NCBI GenBank assembly: GCA_029260195.1
Contig: JAJDDS010000307.1
Span: 1 to 7,809, forward strand
DNA length: 7,809 bases
Direction of reading: 5' to 3'
Origin: Phycisphaerae bacterium
GTDB lineage: Bacteria > Planctomycetota > Phycisphaerae > UBA1845
The notes below the pieces were generated by a model. It had not been told where the DNA came from, did not search any database, and saw nothing but the letters and a program-made list of their open reading frames with translations. Made by a program: the position numbers and the translations under genes. This document shows, piece after piece, positions 1-7,809 of the stretch. The first letter of the stretch is position 1. Every line of letters starts with the position of its first letter.

Positions 1-2
1 CG

Positions 3-1849
<1,847 letters not shown>

Positions 1850-1853
<4 letters not shown>

Positions 1854-1979
1854 CAGTACAGCGCAAAGTCAACAGAGCCGCGACCGTCAGGGAGCGGACA
1901 TCCGTGTTCTCGGCCCCGAAACGCAGCGCGCCACTCCCCGCGGACCTCTGCGAAGTGCGACATTGCGCTGTACTGCTAG
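1850..1979. repeat. Intergenic inverted repeat, 17-bp perfect arms
   Basis: The left arm CTAGCAGTACAGCGCAA (1850-1866) is matched exactly in reverse complement by TTGCGCTGTACTGCTAG (1963-1979). After one mismatch, three further pairs follow (1868-1870 with 1959-1961), giving 20 of 21 pairs around a 90-base interior. The TAG stop of hppA (1851-1853) is part of the left arm. The interior carries AACAGAGCCGCG (1871-1882), which recurs at 7651-7662. As RNA it could fold into a long hairpin and serve as a 3' stabiliser or terminator of hppA, although no T-run follows. It could also be a small non-autonomous mobile repeat; no open reading frame is credible inside. Confidence 0.75.
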
Positions 1980-2069
1980 TCGGCGGTTGGTTCGCATCTG
2001 ATCTCAATCGGTCGCCATCGGGGCCAAGGGGCCCCCCGGCGGCCGTTCTCTTCGATTGGTCGGTTTCGC

Positions 2070-2099
2070 TTGGTGATCGGCAGCGGAATCGGCTACACT
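2070..2099 (+). promoter_or_regulatory. Possible sigma70-like promoter of rsfS
   Basis: TTGGTG at 2070-2075 and TACACT at 2094-2099 are separated by 18 bases and lie about 50 bases before the rsfS start. The -35 box matches the consensus at three of six positions and the -10 at four of six, so this is a weak call. It is supported mainly by position, in the gap after the hppA inverted repeat. Between the repeat and this site there is only a GC-rich stretch with a 6-bp hairpin (GGGGCC at 2020-2025 and GGCCCC at 2030-2035), which has no following T-run. Confidence 0.3.
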
Positions 2100-2149
2100 G
2101 GCACGTCGATCACGGAACACGTTGTCCGGCGCGGTATGCCTCCCGGACT

Positions 2150-2536
2150 ATGAGTGAGAAACCGGAAAAAATGTCGAACACGGGACCGGAACAATTCGCC
2201 GTCGAGATGGCACGCCTCGCGCACGACAACAAGTGCGACGACGTCACGGTCATGGATCTGCGCGGACGATCGTCCGTCACCGATATGTTCGTCATCTGCT
2301 CGGGAACGTCGGATCGGCAGATGCGCAGCACCATGGACGCCCTCGTCGATCACGCCAAAAAGCTCGGCACCAGGCCCTACGGGCGAACCGGTTACGACAA
2401 CGCCGAGTGGATTCTGCTCGATTTCGTCGACGTCGTGGTACACGTCTTCACCTCAGAGACGAGACAGTTCTACGACCTCGAACTGCTCTGGGGAGACGCC
2501 CCGCGCCTCGACTGGGCCCGCTCAGCCTCGGCGTGA
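2150..2536 (+). CDS. rsfS: Ribosomal silencing factor RsfS (Iojap/DUF143 family)
   Basis: A cytoplasmic factor that, in characterised members, binds protein uL14 on the 50S subunit and blocks joining with the 30S subunit when nutrients are scarce. The 128-residue product covers the whole family domain: VTDMFVICSGTSDRQM at 43-58 (family form xDYFVIxxGTSxRQ), WILLDFVDVVVHVF at 87-100, and RQFYDLELLWGDAP at 105-118. Length is typical (about 105-130). The start at 2150 was chosen as the first Met just before the domain; the Met at 2171 (residue 8) is an equally possible start, since neither has a strong Shine-Dalgarno sequence. The frame is open upstream to about 1904, but that stretch has no family similarity and runs through the inverted repeat. 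The frequent partner nadD is not adjacent here; the gene stands between hppA and two unknown membrane genes. Confidence 0.95.
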   Translation: MSEKPEKMSNTGPEQFAVEMARLAHDNKCDDVTVMDLRGRSSVTDMFVICSGTSDRQMRSTMDALVDHAKKLGTRPYGRTGYDNAEWILLDFVDVVVHVFTSETRQFYDLELLWGDAPRLDWARSASA

Positions 2537-2598
2537 AGGTCGCACGAGCGCAGGCGCTTGCGGGATGATGGCCGCAACGCAAGAATGCCGATAAGTCA

Positions 2599-2976
2599 AT
2601 GGGTAAGCGCAAGGCTAAACCAAGGCACGTATCGAAGCCGTCGAAAGTCGGATTCTGGCACATGGCTCGCGACGTGCTGGTCTCCTCGATGAACAAGGGG
2701 CACTTTCCGCTTGCCTTGCTCGGCGTTATCTTCATGATCATGGTGATCAAAATGCCCTCGGCTGACGTCTCCAAGCTTGTTTTTAGGGTATTCGATGGAC
2801 TCGAAGAAGGTCGGTTGGTAGGATACCTGGCGAGCGTTATGTTGCTCTTTGGGTGGGCGTATCACAGCCGCTGGCAGCGCAGAATCATCAACGACGAGAT
2901 GAAGAGGATTTCGAGGGAAAGAACCGAGTATCAGGAGAGGGCGTTGAAAGAAGGGCTTTCTTCGAGCGACGAATGA
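2599..2976 (+). CDS. Small two-pass membrane protein, unknown function
   Basis: I do not recognise this 125-residue protein as a named family. It has a strongly basic N-terminus (MGKRKAKPRH), a first hydrophobic segment at about 37-52 (LALLGVIFMIMVIKM region), a short link containing SADVSKLVFRVFDGL (54-68), a second hydrophobic segment at about 73-88, and a highly charged helical tail (91-120) rich in Arg, Lys and Glu. The positive-inside rule suggests that both ends are cytoplasmic. It follows rsfS by 62 bases on the same strand without a clear Shine-Dalgarno sequence, and its TGA overlaps the ATG of the next gene (ATGA at 2973-2976), so the two are probably translated together. One sampled 60-base line (2761-2820) is 48% GC, against 65% and 68% for sampled lines of hppA and argS, which suggests later acquisition. 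Coding status is supported by the overlap and by sensible membrane topology. Confidence 0.75.
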   Translation: MGKRKAKPRHVSKPSKVGFWHMARDVLVSSMNKGHFPLALLGVIFMIMVIKMPSADVSKLVFRVFDGLEEGRLVGYLASVMLLFGWAYHSRWQRRIINDEMKRISRERTEYQERALKEGLSSSDE

Positions 2977-3515
2977 TGGCAAACCTATTCCTTGTGCTTG
3001 TCGCAATCGCCCTGTTGCATTTCCTTTACGATGGGATCGTGGCGCCGTCGATTCGGCTTCGGTTACGATTCAGGCTCTTTGCGCTGCGGGATGATCTTCG
3101 CAGCCTAAGGCATGGTCGCTCCATGGACCTTGATGACGTCATGTTTTCGCATCTCCATGAGTCACTCAACACCGCCATTCAAATTGTGCCGCTGATGACC
3201 ATCAGGATGATGCAGGTTTCTCAAAGGGCTATTGAAGCCGACGAGAATCTCCGTAATCGTATCGATGCACAAATCGCCCAACTCGATGCCTGTCCCAACC
3301 AAGAGGCTCGGCGGATTTGGGTAGGAGCGGTTTCGGTGGTCCGACAATCATACCTCGTCAACGGTGGCGGCTGGGCATTGTACCTGGTCCCCGCAGCAGT
3401 TGTTGTTGCGTCGATCGCGGCGATTTCGCGCGGCGTCGCAAGTCTCCTATCTGTACCGATGAGCGATCTAAGCAGGGTGTTTCCAGATATGGACGAGCCC
3501 AGGGCAGCGGTCTGA
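2973..3515 (+). CDS. Membrane-anchored protein, unknown function, coupled to upstream gene
   Basis: A 180-residue product that I cannot assign to a family. A hydrophobic N-terminal segment (about 4-24) resembles an uncleaved anchor. It is followed by an Arg-rich stretch (28-49, with RLRLRFRLFALRDD), then a charged, probably helical middle region (50-128), a second hydrophobic segment (134-155, preceded by LVNGGGW), and a short tail with SVPMSDLSRVFPD. The basic residues after the first segment suggest that the middle region is cytoplasmic. The start is an ATGATG doublet; the first ATG overlaps the TGA of the upstream gene by four bases, and the second at 2976 is an alternative. The longer frame beginning at 2853 lies inside the upstream gene and is not needed. 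Composition is AT-richer than the flanking genes (48% GC at 3181-3240). argS follows 65 bases downstream. Confidence 0.75.
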   Translation: MMANLFLVLVAIALLHFLYDGIVAPSIRLRLRFRLFALRDDLRSLRHGRSMDLDDVMFSHLHESLNTAIQIVPLMTIRMMQVSQRAIEADENLRNRIDAQIAQLDACPNQEARRIWVGAVSVVRQSYLVNGGGWALYLVPAAVVVASIAAISRGVASLLSVPMSDLSRVFPDMDEPRAAV

Positions 3516-3580
3516 AGAACGGCGCGAACTCGACTCGGTCATCCTCCGGTCCGCCTGACATTCCCAACCGGGCATTCACC

Positions 3581-5371
3581 ATGCGATCAACCATCGATCT
3601 TCTCCGACGACGCGTGACAGCCGCAGTCGCCCGGGCGTGCGACGTCGACGAAACCGATGTCAACTCGATGGTGAACCGGTCTCAAGACCCCAAGTTCGGC
3701 GACTATCAATCCAACTGCGCGATGGGGCTGGCGAAAAAACTGGGCGTCAAACCCCGCGACCTCGCCACCCGAATCATCGCCGAACTCGACGTCGCCGACG
3801 TCTGCGAAACAGCCGAAATCGCCGGACCGGGGTTCATCAACCTGCGACTGTCCTCCGATTTCGTCACTGAACAGCTCGCCGCCATTCCCGCAGCCCCCGC
3901 CGACCGAGCGGATCGGCTGGGCATTGCGAAGATCGATCATCCCATCGTCGTCGCCGTCGACATGTCGAGCCCGAACCTGGCCAAAGAGATGCACGTCGGA
4001 CACCTGCGCAGCACGGTGATCGGCGATTGCGTGGCCCGCATCCTCGAATTCGAGGGGCACGAGGTCCACCGGATCAACCACGTCGGTGACTGGGGCACGC
4101 AGTTCGGGATGCTGCTAGCCTACCTTCGCCGCACCCAGCCGCACGTCCTCGACGCGCCCGAAGAGCTTCGCCTGGACGATCTCGAGGAATTCTACGTCGC
4201 CGCCAAATCGCTCTACGACTCGGACGCCGACTTCGCCGAGACCAGCCGAATGACCGTCGTCGAGCTGCAAAGTCAGGAGCCGACGGTGATGGCTGTCTGG
4301 CGGGCGTTCTGCTACGAATCCCTGCGACACTGCCACGAAGTCTACGACCACCTGGGCGTCCGCCTGGAGGATCGGGGCGAGAGCTTCTACCGCGACATGC
4401 TTGGCGACGTGGTCCGCCAGATCGACGAGAAGGGGCTCGCGGTCGAAAGCGACGGCGCCATCTGCATCTTCCTCGACGGGTTCAAGACCCGCGACGGCGA
4501 TCCGCTCCCCATCATCATCCGCAAGTCGGACGGCGGATACAACTACGACACGACCGACCTGGCTGCCATCTACCACCGCATCGAGAAGCTCCACGCGAGG
4601 CGACTGATCTACGTCGTCGGGATCACACAAAAGCAGCACTTCGACATGCTCTTCGCCGCAAGCCGAAAAATCGGATGGACTGGCGACGACGTCGAACTCA
4701 AGCATCTCGGATTCGGCAGCATGCTCGCCAAAGACGGCCGGCCCTTCAAAACGCGCACCGGCGGAACGGTCAAGCTCAAGGACATGCTGACTGAAGCCAA
4801 GACACGGGCGCGCAAGGTGGTCGAACGCAATGACGACGAGGACGGCCGGCGGGCTGATCTCGACGATGCCACCATCGACCGAATCGCCGAGGCGGTCAGC
4901 GTCGGAGCCATCAAGTACTTCGACCTGTCGCACAACCTCACCAGCGACTACAAGTTCGACTGGGACACCATGCTCTCACTCGAGGGCAACACCGCACCCT
5001 ACATGATGTACGCCTACGCCCGCGTCCGCAGCATAGGCCGCAAAGCCGGCATCGATTTCGCCGACCTGCCCGCCGATACGCCCATCACCGTCGAACACGA
5101 TCCGGAAATGAACCTGGCTAGGACGTTGCTGCGATTCGCCGAGACCGTGGATCAGGTGGCAGCCGATCTGCGCCCGAACATCCTGACCGATTACCTCTTC
5201 GAGCTCAGCAAGGCCTTCAGCACATTCTACGACCGCCGCCACGGCGTCCGCGTCATCGACGCCGAGCCGGATTCCCTCCGCCTCTCCCGCCTCCGCCTCT
5301 GCGACCTCACCGCCCGCACCCTCAAGATCGGACTAGGACTCCTCGGCATCCAAACCGTTGAGCAGATGTAA
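3581..5371 (+). CDS. argS: Arginyl-tRNA synthetase (class I), complete
   Basis: Attaches arginine to tRNA-Arg in the cytoplasm with ATP hydrolysis to AMP and pyrophosphate. The 596-residue length is normal. Residues 1 to about 110 form the N-terminal additional domain (KFGDYQSNCAMGLAKKLG, then IAGPGFINLRL). The class I HIGH motif appears as H138-V-G-H141 inside SPNLAKEMHVGHLRST. The KMSKS site is replaced, as in many ArgS proteins, by MLAKDGRPFKTR at 381-392 followed by GGTVKLKDML. The anticodon-binding DALR domain starts near NTAPYMMYAYARVRSI (470-485) and runs to the usual C-terminus, GIQTVEQM. The start at 3581 aligns with the known N-terminus; the frame is open back to 3317, but that extension overlaps the preceding membrane gene and has no ArgS similarity. 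No Shine-Dalgarno sequence is evident. It converges with prpC. Confidence 0.98.
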   Translation: MRSTIDLLRRRVTAAVARACDVDETDVNSMVNRSQDPKFGDYQSNCAMGLAKKLGVKPRDLATRIIAELDVADVCETAEIAGPGFINLRLSSDFVTEQLAAIPAAPADRADRLGIAKIDHPIVVAVDMSSPNLAKEMHVGHLRSTVIGDCVARILEFEGHEVHRINHVGDWGTQFGMLLAYLRRTQPHVLDAPEELRLDDLEEFYVAAKSLYDSDADFAETSRMTVVELQSQEPTVMAVWRAFCYESLRHCHEVYDHLGVRLEDRGESFYRDMLGDVVRQIDEKGLAVESDGAICIFLDGFKTRDGDPLPIIIRKSDGGYNYDTTDLAAIYHRIEKLHARRLIYVVGITQKQHFDMLFAASRKIGWTGDDVELKHLGFGSMLAKDGRPFKTRTGGTVKLKDMLTEAKTRARKVVERNDDEDGRRADLDDATIDRIAEAVSVGAIKYFDLSHNLTSDYKFDWDTMLSLEGNTAPYMMYAYARVRSIGRKAGIDFADLPADTPITVEHDPEMNLARTLLRFAETVDQVAADLRPNILTDYLFELSKAFSTFYDRRHGVRVIDAEPDSLRLSRLRLCDLTARTLKIGLGLLGIQTVEQM

Positions 5372-5417
5372 CCGTTGATCGCACGAAACTGTCGAGTGTG
5401 CGCCTCGCGCTTTGGAA

Positions 5418-5498
5418 TGTAGCGCCACCCCCTGTGGGTGGCGCCTTGCGTGAGAACCGCCCCACTGCGCGACGCCACCCACGAGGGGTGGCGCTACA
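5418..5498. repeat. REP/BIME-like pair of inverted hairpins, probable two-way terminator
   Basis: Two 26-base units lie head to head: TGTAGCGCCACCCC at the left of 5418-5443, and its reverse complement ending the unit at 5473-5498. The units match at 24 of 26 positions. Each is also a hairpin by itself: GCGCCACCC/GGGTGGCGC with a 5-base loop (5422-5444), and CGCCACCC/GGGTGGCG with a 5-base loop (5473-5493). The whole 81-base block can therefore fold as two small hairpins or one large one. It sits in the 203-base gap between the convergent ends of argS and prpC, the classical place for REP elements. No T-run follows, so transcript 3'-end stabilisation is as likely as termination. The rest of the gap (5372-5417 and 5499-5574) shows nothing further. 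Confidence 0.8.
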
Positions 5499-5574
5499 CC
5501 TTTGCGCTCGCGATTCGGGCGATTACGTAACGGACACACCCGCGAGAACCCGACGCGGGCGTTGCCACATCGCG

Positions 5575-6696
5575 CTACGACCGTTGACCGATGGGCGTCA
5601 CCTCGCGGGCGGCGGGGCCGGTGTAGCGGCTTCGCGGGCGGATCAGGCGGTTGTTGGTGGCCTGCTCGATGAAGTGGGCACACCAGCCCGTCACGCGGCT
5701 ACAAACAAACAGCGGGGTATACATGTCGACCGGCAGGCCGAGCAGGTAGTACGTCAGGCCGCAGGGGTAATCCACGTTGGGGAAGATCTTCTTCTCGTTG
5801 ACCATCGGGTCCTTGATGGCGTCGTAGATCTCCATCCAGTTCATCTGGTCCTTCTTGGCGGCCAGCGTACGCAGTTCGTCCTCGAGAATGAAGGCACGGT
5901 GGTCGCCGTTCTTGTACACCCGGTGCCCAAAGCCCATGACCTTGTGTTTCTTGACGAACGCCTCGTGGATCCACGCCGAGGCAGCCGCCGGCGAATCGAA
6001 CTGAAGCAGCATGTTCATCGCGGCTTCGTTGGCGCCCCCGTGCAGCGGGCCCTTCAAAGTGCCAATCCCTGTCACTATGCCGGAGACCATGTCCGACAGC
6101 GTCGACGCCACCACCCGGGTGGCGAACGTGCTGGCGTTGTACTCGTGCTCGGCATAGAGAATCAGCGTCAAATCCAGCAGCCGAGTGGCGGTCTCGTCGG
6201 GATCTTCGCCCAGCGCCTGGTAGAGAATCTGCGCCGCGTGGGATAGACCGGGCTTCGGATCTAGCGGCTCCTTGTTGGTGATCAGGCGATGCCGGGCGGA
6301 GACAACGCCGCCGGTCACCGCCATCAGCCAAACAGACCGCCTGCGAAGATCGTCGGCGCTGTCGCCCTTGACCGGATCGAAGTGCCCCGCCATCGAAACA
6401 CCGGTGCGCAAAACGTCCATCATACCAACGTCGGTCGGAATCAGGCGCAGCGCCTGCACCAGCTCTGGCGGAAGGGCGCGGTACTGCGCGAGCGTGCTCC
6501 TAAACTCCGAAAGCTGCGACGAGTTCGGCAGTTCACCATAGAGCAGCAGATGGGCGACCTCTTCGAAGGTCGTCTTGGTAGCCAGATCGCCAATGCCGTA
6601 TCCGCGGTAGGACAAGCTGGTCTGTTCGACGGCTGCGATGTCGGTGTCACCGGCGATGACGCCTTCGAGTCCTGGTTTGTAGATTTCGTCGGTCAT
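5575..6696 (-). CDS. prpC: Citrate synthase family, probable 2-methylcitrate synthase
   Basis: Condenses an acyl-CoA with oxaloacetate; the neighbour prpB suggests that propionyl-CoA is the main substrate, giving 2-methylcitrate. The 373-residue length fits the short (dimeric-type) citrate synthases. Visible landmarks are SLSYRGYGIGDLA at 27-39, AEHEYNASTFATRV at 182-195, the catalytic His219 in GPLHGGANE, His258 in MGFGHRVYK, catalytic Asp309 in NVDYPCG, TPLFVCSRVTGWCAHFIEQ at 327-345, and the CoA/substrate-binding end LIRPRSRYTGP. The usual sequence after the catalytic Asp is FYSG or FYSA; here it is YPCG. The ATG overlaps the prpB stop by four bases and has a good Shine-Dalgarno sequence. 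An alternative is an ordinary TCA-cycle citrate synthase (gltA/citZ); sequence alone does not settle this, because the two activities share a fold and motifs. Confidence 0.9.
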   Translation of the reverse strand: MTDEIYKPGLEGVIAGDTDIAAVEQTSLSYRGYGIGDLATKTTFEEVAHLLLYGELPNSSQLSEFRSTLAQYRALPPELVQALRLIPTDVGMMDVLRTGVSMAGHFDPVKGDSADDLRRRSVWLMAVTGGVVSARHRLITNKEPLDPKPGLSHAAQILYQALGEDPDETATRLLDLTLILYAEHEYNASTFATRVVASTLSDMVSGIVTGIGTLKGPLHGGANEAAMNMLLQFDSPAAASAWIHEAFVKKHKVMGFGHRVYKNGDHRAFILEDELRTLAAKKDQMNWMEIYDAIKDPMVNEKKIFPNVDYPCGLTYYLLGLPVDMYTPLFVCSRVTGWCAHFIEQATNNRLIRPRSRYTGPAAREVTPIGQRS

Positions 6697-7580
6697 GATG
6701 TGGCTCCGGTTTGGGACTCGTTCCCCGGGGGGGTGTCCATGTCGTACTCAAGTAGCTCGTAAAGTTCCTTGCGCGTCTGCATCTGATCGAGGAACGCCTT
6801 CTGCGTCCCATCGCGTTTGATCCCGCGGAGCAGCGTTTCCAGTGATCTCATGATGAACCGCTGCAGCGTGACCGGGAAGATCACCATGTTGTACCCCAAG
6901 CCCTTGAACTCATCCACCGTGAGATACGGCGTCTTCCCGAACTCCGTCATGTTCGCCAGCAGCAACGTGTCAACGTCCTTCGCGAACCGAGCGAACTCCT
7001 CCTCACCTTGCAGCGCTTCCGGAAAGATCGCGTCAGCCCCGGCTTCGAGATACCGGTGAGCCCGCGCGACCGCATCGTCATACCCGGTGACGCCGCGCGC
7101 ATCGGTCCGGGCGATGAGCAGAAAGTCCGGGCTGCTCTTCGCCGCCGACGCAGCCGCGATCTTCTGGCAGAACTCGTCCGCCGGCACGAGCGTCTTACCG
7201 TCGAGGTGGCCACAGCGCTTGGGGAACTCCTGATCTTCCAGATGGATGCCGCTGACGCCAGCCGACTCGAGTTCGCAAACGGTGCGAACCGCGTTGTCGA
7301 CCCCGCCGTATCCGGTGTCGGCATCCGCGATGATCGGTATCGTCGTCACGTTCGCGACGCCTGCACAGTGCGCCCGCGATTCCGAAAGCGTCATCAGCCC
7401 CACGTCCGGCATGCCGCCGACGCTATTGGCGAAGACGGCTCCGGAAAGGTACATCGCGTCGAACCCCTCGCGCTCGATCAGGCGACCGCTGAGCGCGTTG
7501 ATCGCTCCCGGCATCGCAACCACGTCGCGCGAGAGCAACTCGCGGAGTCGTTTGCATCGTTGTTCGTTGGACGGTCGCAT
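6693..7580 (-). CDS. prpB: Methylisocitrate lyase family (isocitrate lyase/PEP mutase superfamily)
   Basis: Splits 2-methylisocitrate into pyruvate and succinate, the last step of the 2-methylcitrate cycle; cytoplasmic and Mg2+-dependent. Starting at 7580 gives 295 residues, almost the same as E. coli PrpB (296). With this start the key residues fall very near the E. coli numbering: SGAVFA from Ser46, Asp86 and Asp88 in ADADTGYG (metal site), the active-site loop K121-R-C123-G-H125, Arg158 in ARTDARG and Glu188 in FPEAL. The frame continues 29 residues upstream to 7667, but that stretch is not family-like and runs into a repeat, so it was excluded. It is the first gene of a two-gene unit with prpC (4-bp overlap). 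Related lyases such as oxaloacetate decarboxylase or carboxyphosphonoenolpyruvate phosphonomutase share the loop; KRCGH and the prpC partner favour PrpB. No prpD or prpR is nearby. Confidence 0.92.
   Translation of the reverse strand: MRPSNEQRCKRLRELLSRDVVAMPGAINALSGRLIEREGFDAMYLSGAVFANSVGGMPDVGLMTLSESRAHCAGVANVTTIPIIADADTGYGGVDNAVRTVCELESAGVSGIHLEDQEFPKRCGHLDGKTLVPADEFCQKIAAASAAKSSPDFLLIARTDARGVTGYDDAVARAHRYLEAGADAIFPEALQGEEEFARFAKDVDTLLLANMTEFGKTPYLTVDEFKGLGYNMVIFPVTLQRFIMRSLETLLRGIKRDGTQKAFLDQMQTRKELYELLEYDMDTPPGNESQTGATS
6704..6707 (-). promoter_or_regulatory. Shine-Dalgarno sequence of prpC
   Basis: GGAG (read on the minus strand, within CCGGAGCC) lies seven bases before the prpC ATG, inside the last codons of prpB. 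Spacing is near ideal and it supports the choice of start at 6696. Together with the ATGA overlap it suggests coupled translation. It is the clearest ribosome-binding site in the window. Confidence 0.65.
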
Positions 7581-7650
7581 GCCAGCGAGTTTACCCGGCC
7601 GTCGCCCTTCCGTCACACCTTGGAATCGAGATTCGCATGGCGGCGCGCCG

Positions 7651-7662
7651 AACAGAGCCGCG
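7651..7662. repeat. Second copy of the AACAGAGCCGCG repeat core
   Basis: The same 12 bases occur at 1871-1882 inside the hppA-rsfS inverted repeat. Here they lie in the leader of prpB. After the 12 bases the copies diverge (ACCGTCAGGG at the first, CCCATAACAG here), which would fit a repeat interrupted by the element that begins just to the right. A chance 12-base match between two GC-rich stretches in 7.8 kb cannot be excluded. Confidence 0.4.
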
Positions 7663-7666
7663 CCCA

Positions 7667-7809
7667 TAACAGGCTGTCGGAATAATCGGTTCAGTTAATC
7701 CTGGTCAGCGTTGAGAGCGGATTGTACAACACGTGCAGAAGGATCGACACGTTTTATTGAACGGATTGCTGTCATGAGCGGTTTTCGAACGCCTGAGATT
7801 CCACGATCG
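7667..7809 (+). mobile_element. Probable left end of an insertion sequence, cut by window edge
   Basis: From about AACAGGCTGTCGG (7668-7680) the sequence changes to lower GC and leads, after roughly 100 non-coding bases, into a likely transposase start at 7774. GGCTGTCGGAA could be part of a terminal inverted repeat, but the other end is outside the window, so neither the boundary nor a target duplication can be shown. The region between prpB (7580) and 7774 contains no other gene that I can support. The element would lie directly upstream of prpBC, transcribed away from it. Confidence 0.4.
7774..7809 (+). CDS. Transposase N-terminus (3' partial)
   Basis: Twelve codons, MSGFRTPEIPRS, run in frame to the right edge. 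The opening resembles, from memory, transposases of the IS1182/IS5-like type that are common in planctomycetes, which begin with a similar Met-Ser-x-Phe and Pro-Arg pattern. A possible Shine-Dalgarno GGA (7763-7765) lies eight bases before the ATG. Twelve residues are far too few to prove a family, so the call rests on this resemblance and on the non-coding leader. It could also be a different gene or a chance start. Confidence 0.4.
   Translation, partial: MSGFRTPEIPRS

Noticed and set aside
2020..2035. GGGGCC/GGCCCC hairpin as a terminator
   Set aside because: The stem is only 6 bp and no T-run follows; it is likely a chance GC-rich palindrome.
1904..2149. Upstream extension of the rsfS frame by 82 residues
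   Set aside because: It starts inside the inverted repeat, has no RsfS similarity and would exceed the family length; the promoter-like site also lies within it.
3317..3580. Upstream extension of the argS frame by 88 residues
   Set aside because: It overlaps the preceding membrane gene in another frame, and the known ArgS N-terminus aligns with the Met at 3581.
4115..4933. Long antisense frame of 272 codons opposite argS
   Set aside because: Same reason: it mirrors the codon pattern of argS and has no recognisable domain or start signal.
5398..6246. Plus-strand frame of 282 codons through the REP pair and opposite prpC
   Set aside because: It reads through palindromic repeats and antisense to a secure prpC; composition is that of a shadow frame.
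7581..7667. N-terminal extension of PrpB by 29 residues
   Set aside because: Start at 7580 gives the standard length and near-standard active-site numbering; the extension is low-complexity and runs into repeat sequence.

Overview
This is a GC-rich bacterial window made mostly of housekeeping and central-metabolism genes. The protein character (a K+-dependent-type membrane pyrophosphatase with long loops, weak Shine-Dalgarno sequences, dispersed intergenic palindromic repeats, and the start of a transposase whose first residues look familiar from planctomycete elements) fits a Planctomycetota-like organism. This assignment is an inference from general familiarity and was not tested by any search.

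Layout. (1) 3-1853, + strand: the C-terminal three quarters of a membrane-bound, ion-pumping pyrophosphatase (hppA), cut by the left edge. (2) 1850-2149: intergenic stretch with a perfect 17-bp inverted repeat whose left arm contains the hppA stop codon, followed by a possible promoter. (3) 2150-2536, +: ribosomal silencing factor RsfS. (4) 2599-3515, +: two small membrane proteins of unknown function joined by an ATGA overlap; base composition is clearly lower in GC than the flanking genes. (5) 3581-5371, +: arginyl-tRNA synthetase ArgS, complete. (6) 5372-5574: convergent intergenic space holding a pair of REP-like hairpins in inverted orientation, which probably also acts as a two-way terminator. 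(7) 7580-5575, - strand: prpB-prpC, methylisocitrate lyase and (2-methyl)citrate synthase, overlapping by 4 bp. (8) About 7667-7809: probable left end of an insertion sequence, with the first 12 codons of a transposase running off the right edge.

How the genes work together. PrpC condenses propionyl-CoA with oxaloacetate and PrpB splits 2-methylisocitrate to pyruvate and succinate, so the minus-strand pair supplies two of the steps of the 2-methylcitrate route for propionate; the dehydratase step (prpD or acnD) and a regulator are not in the window. HppA recovers energy from pyrophosphate, a product of aminoacyl-tRNA synthetases such as ArgS, but no direct operon links them. The only part not explained by known families is the two-gene membrane pair at 2599-3515. 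I found no CRISPR array, tRNA, rRNA or recognisable defence system, and I do not claim a new system beyond flagging that pair and the repeats.
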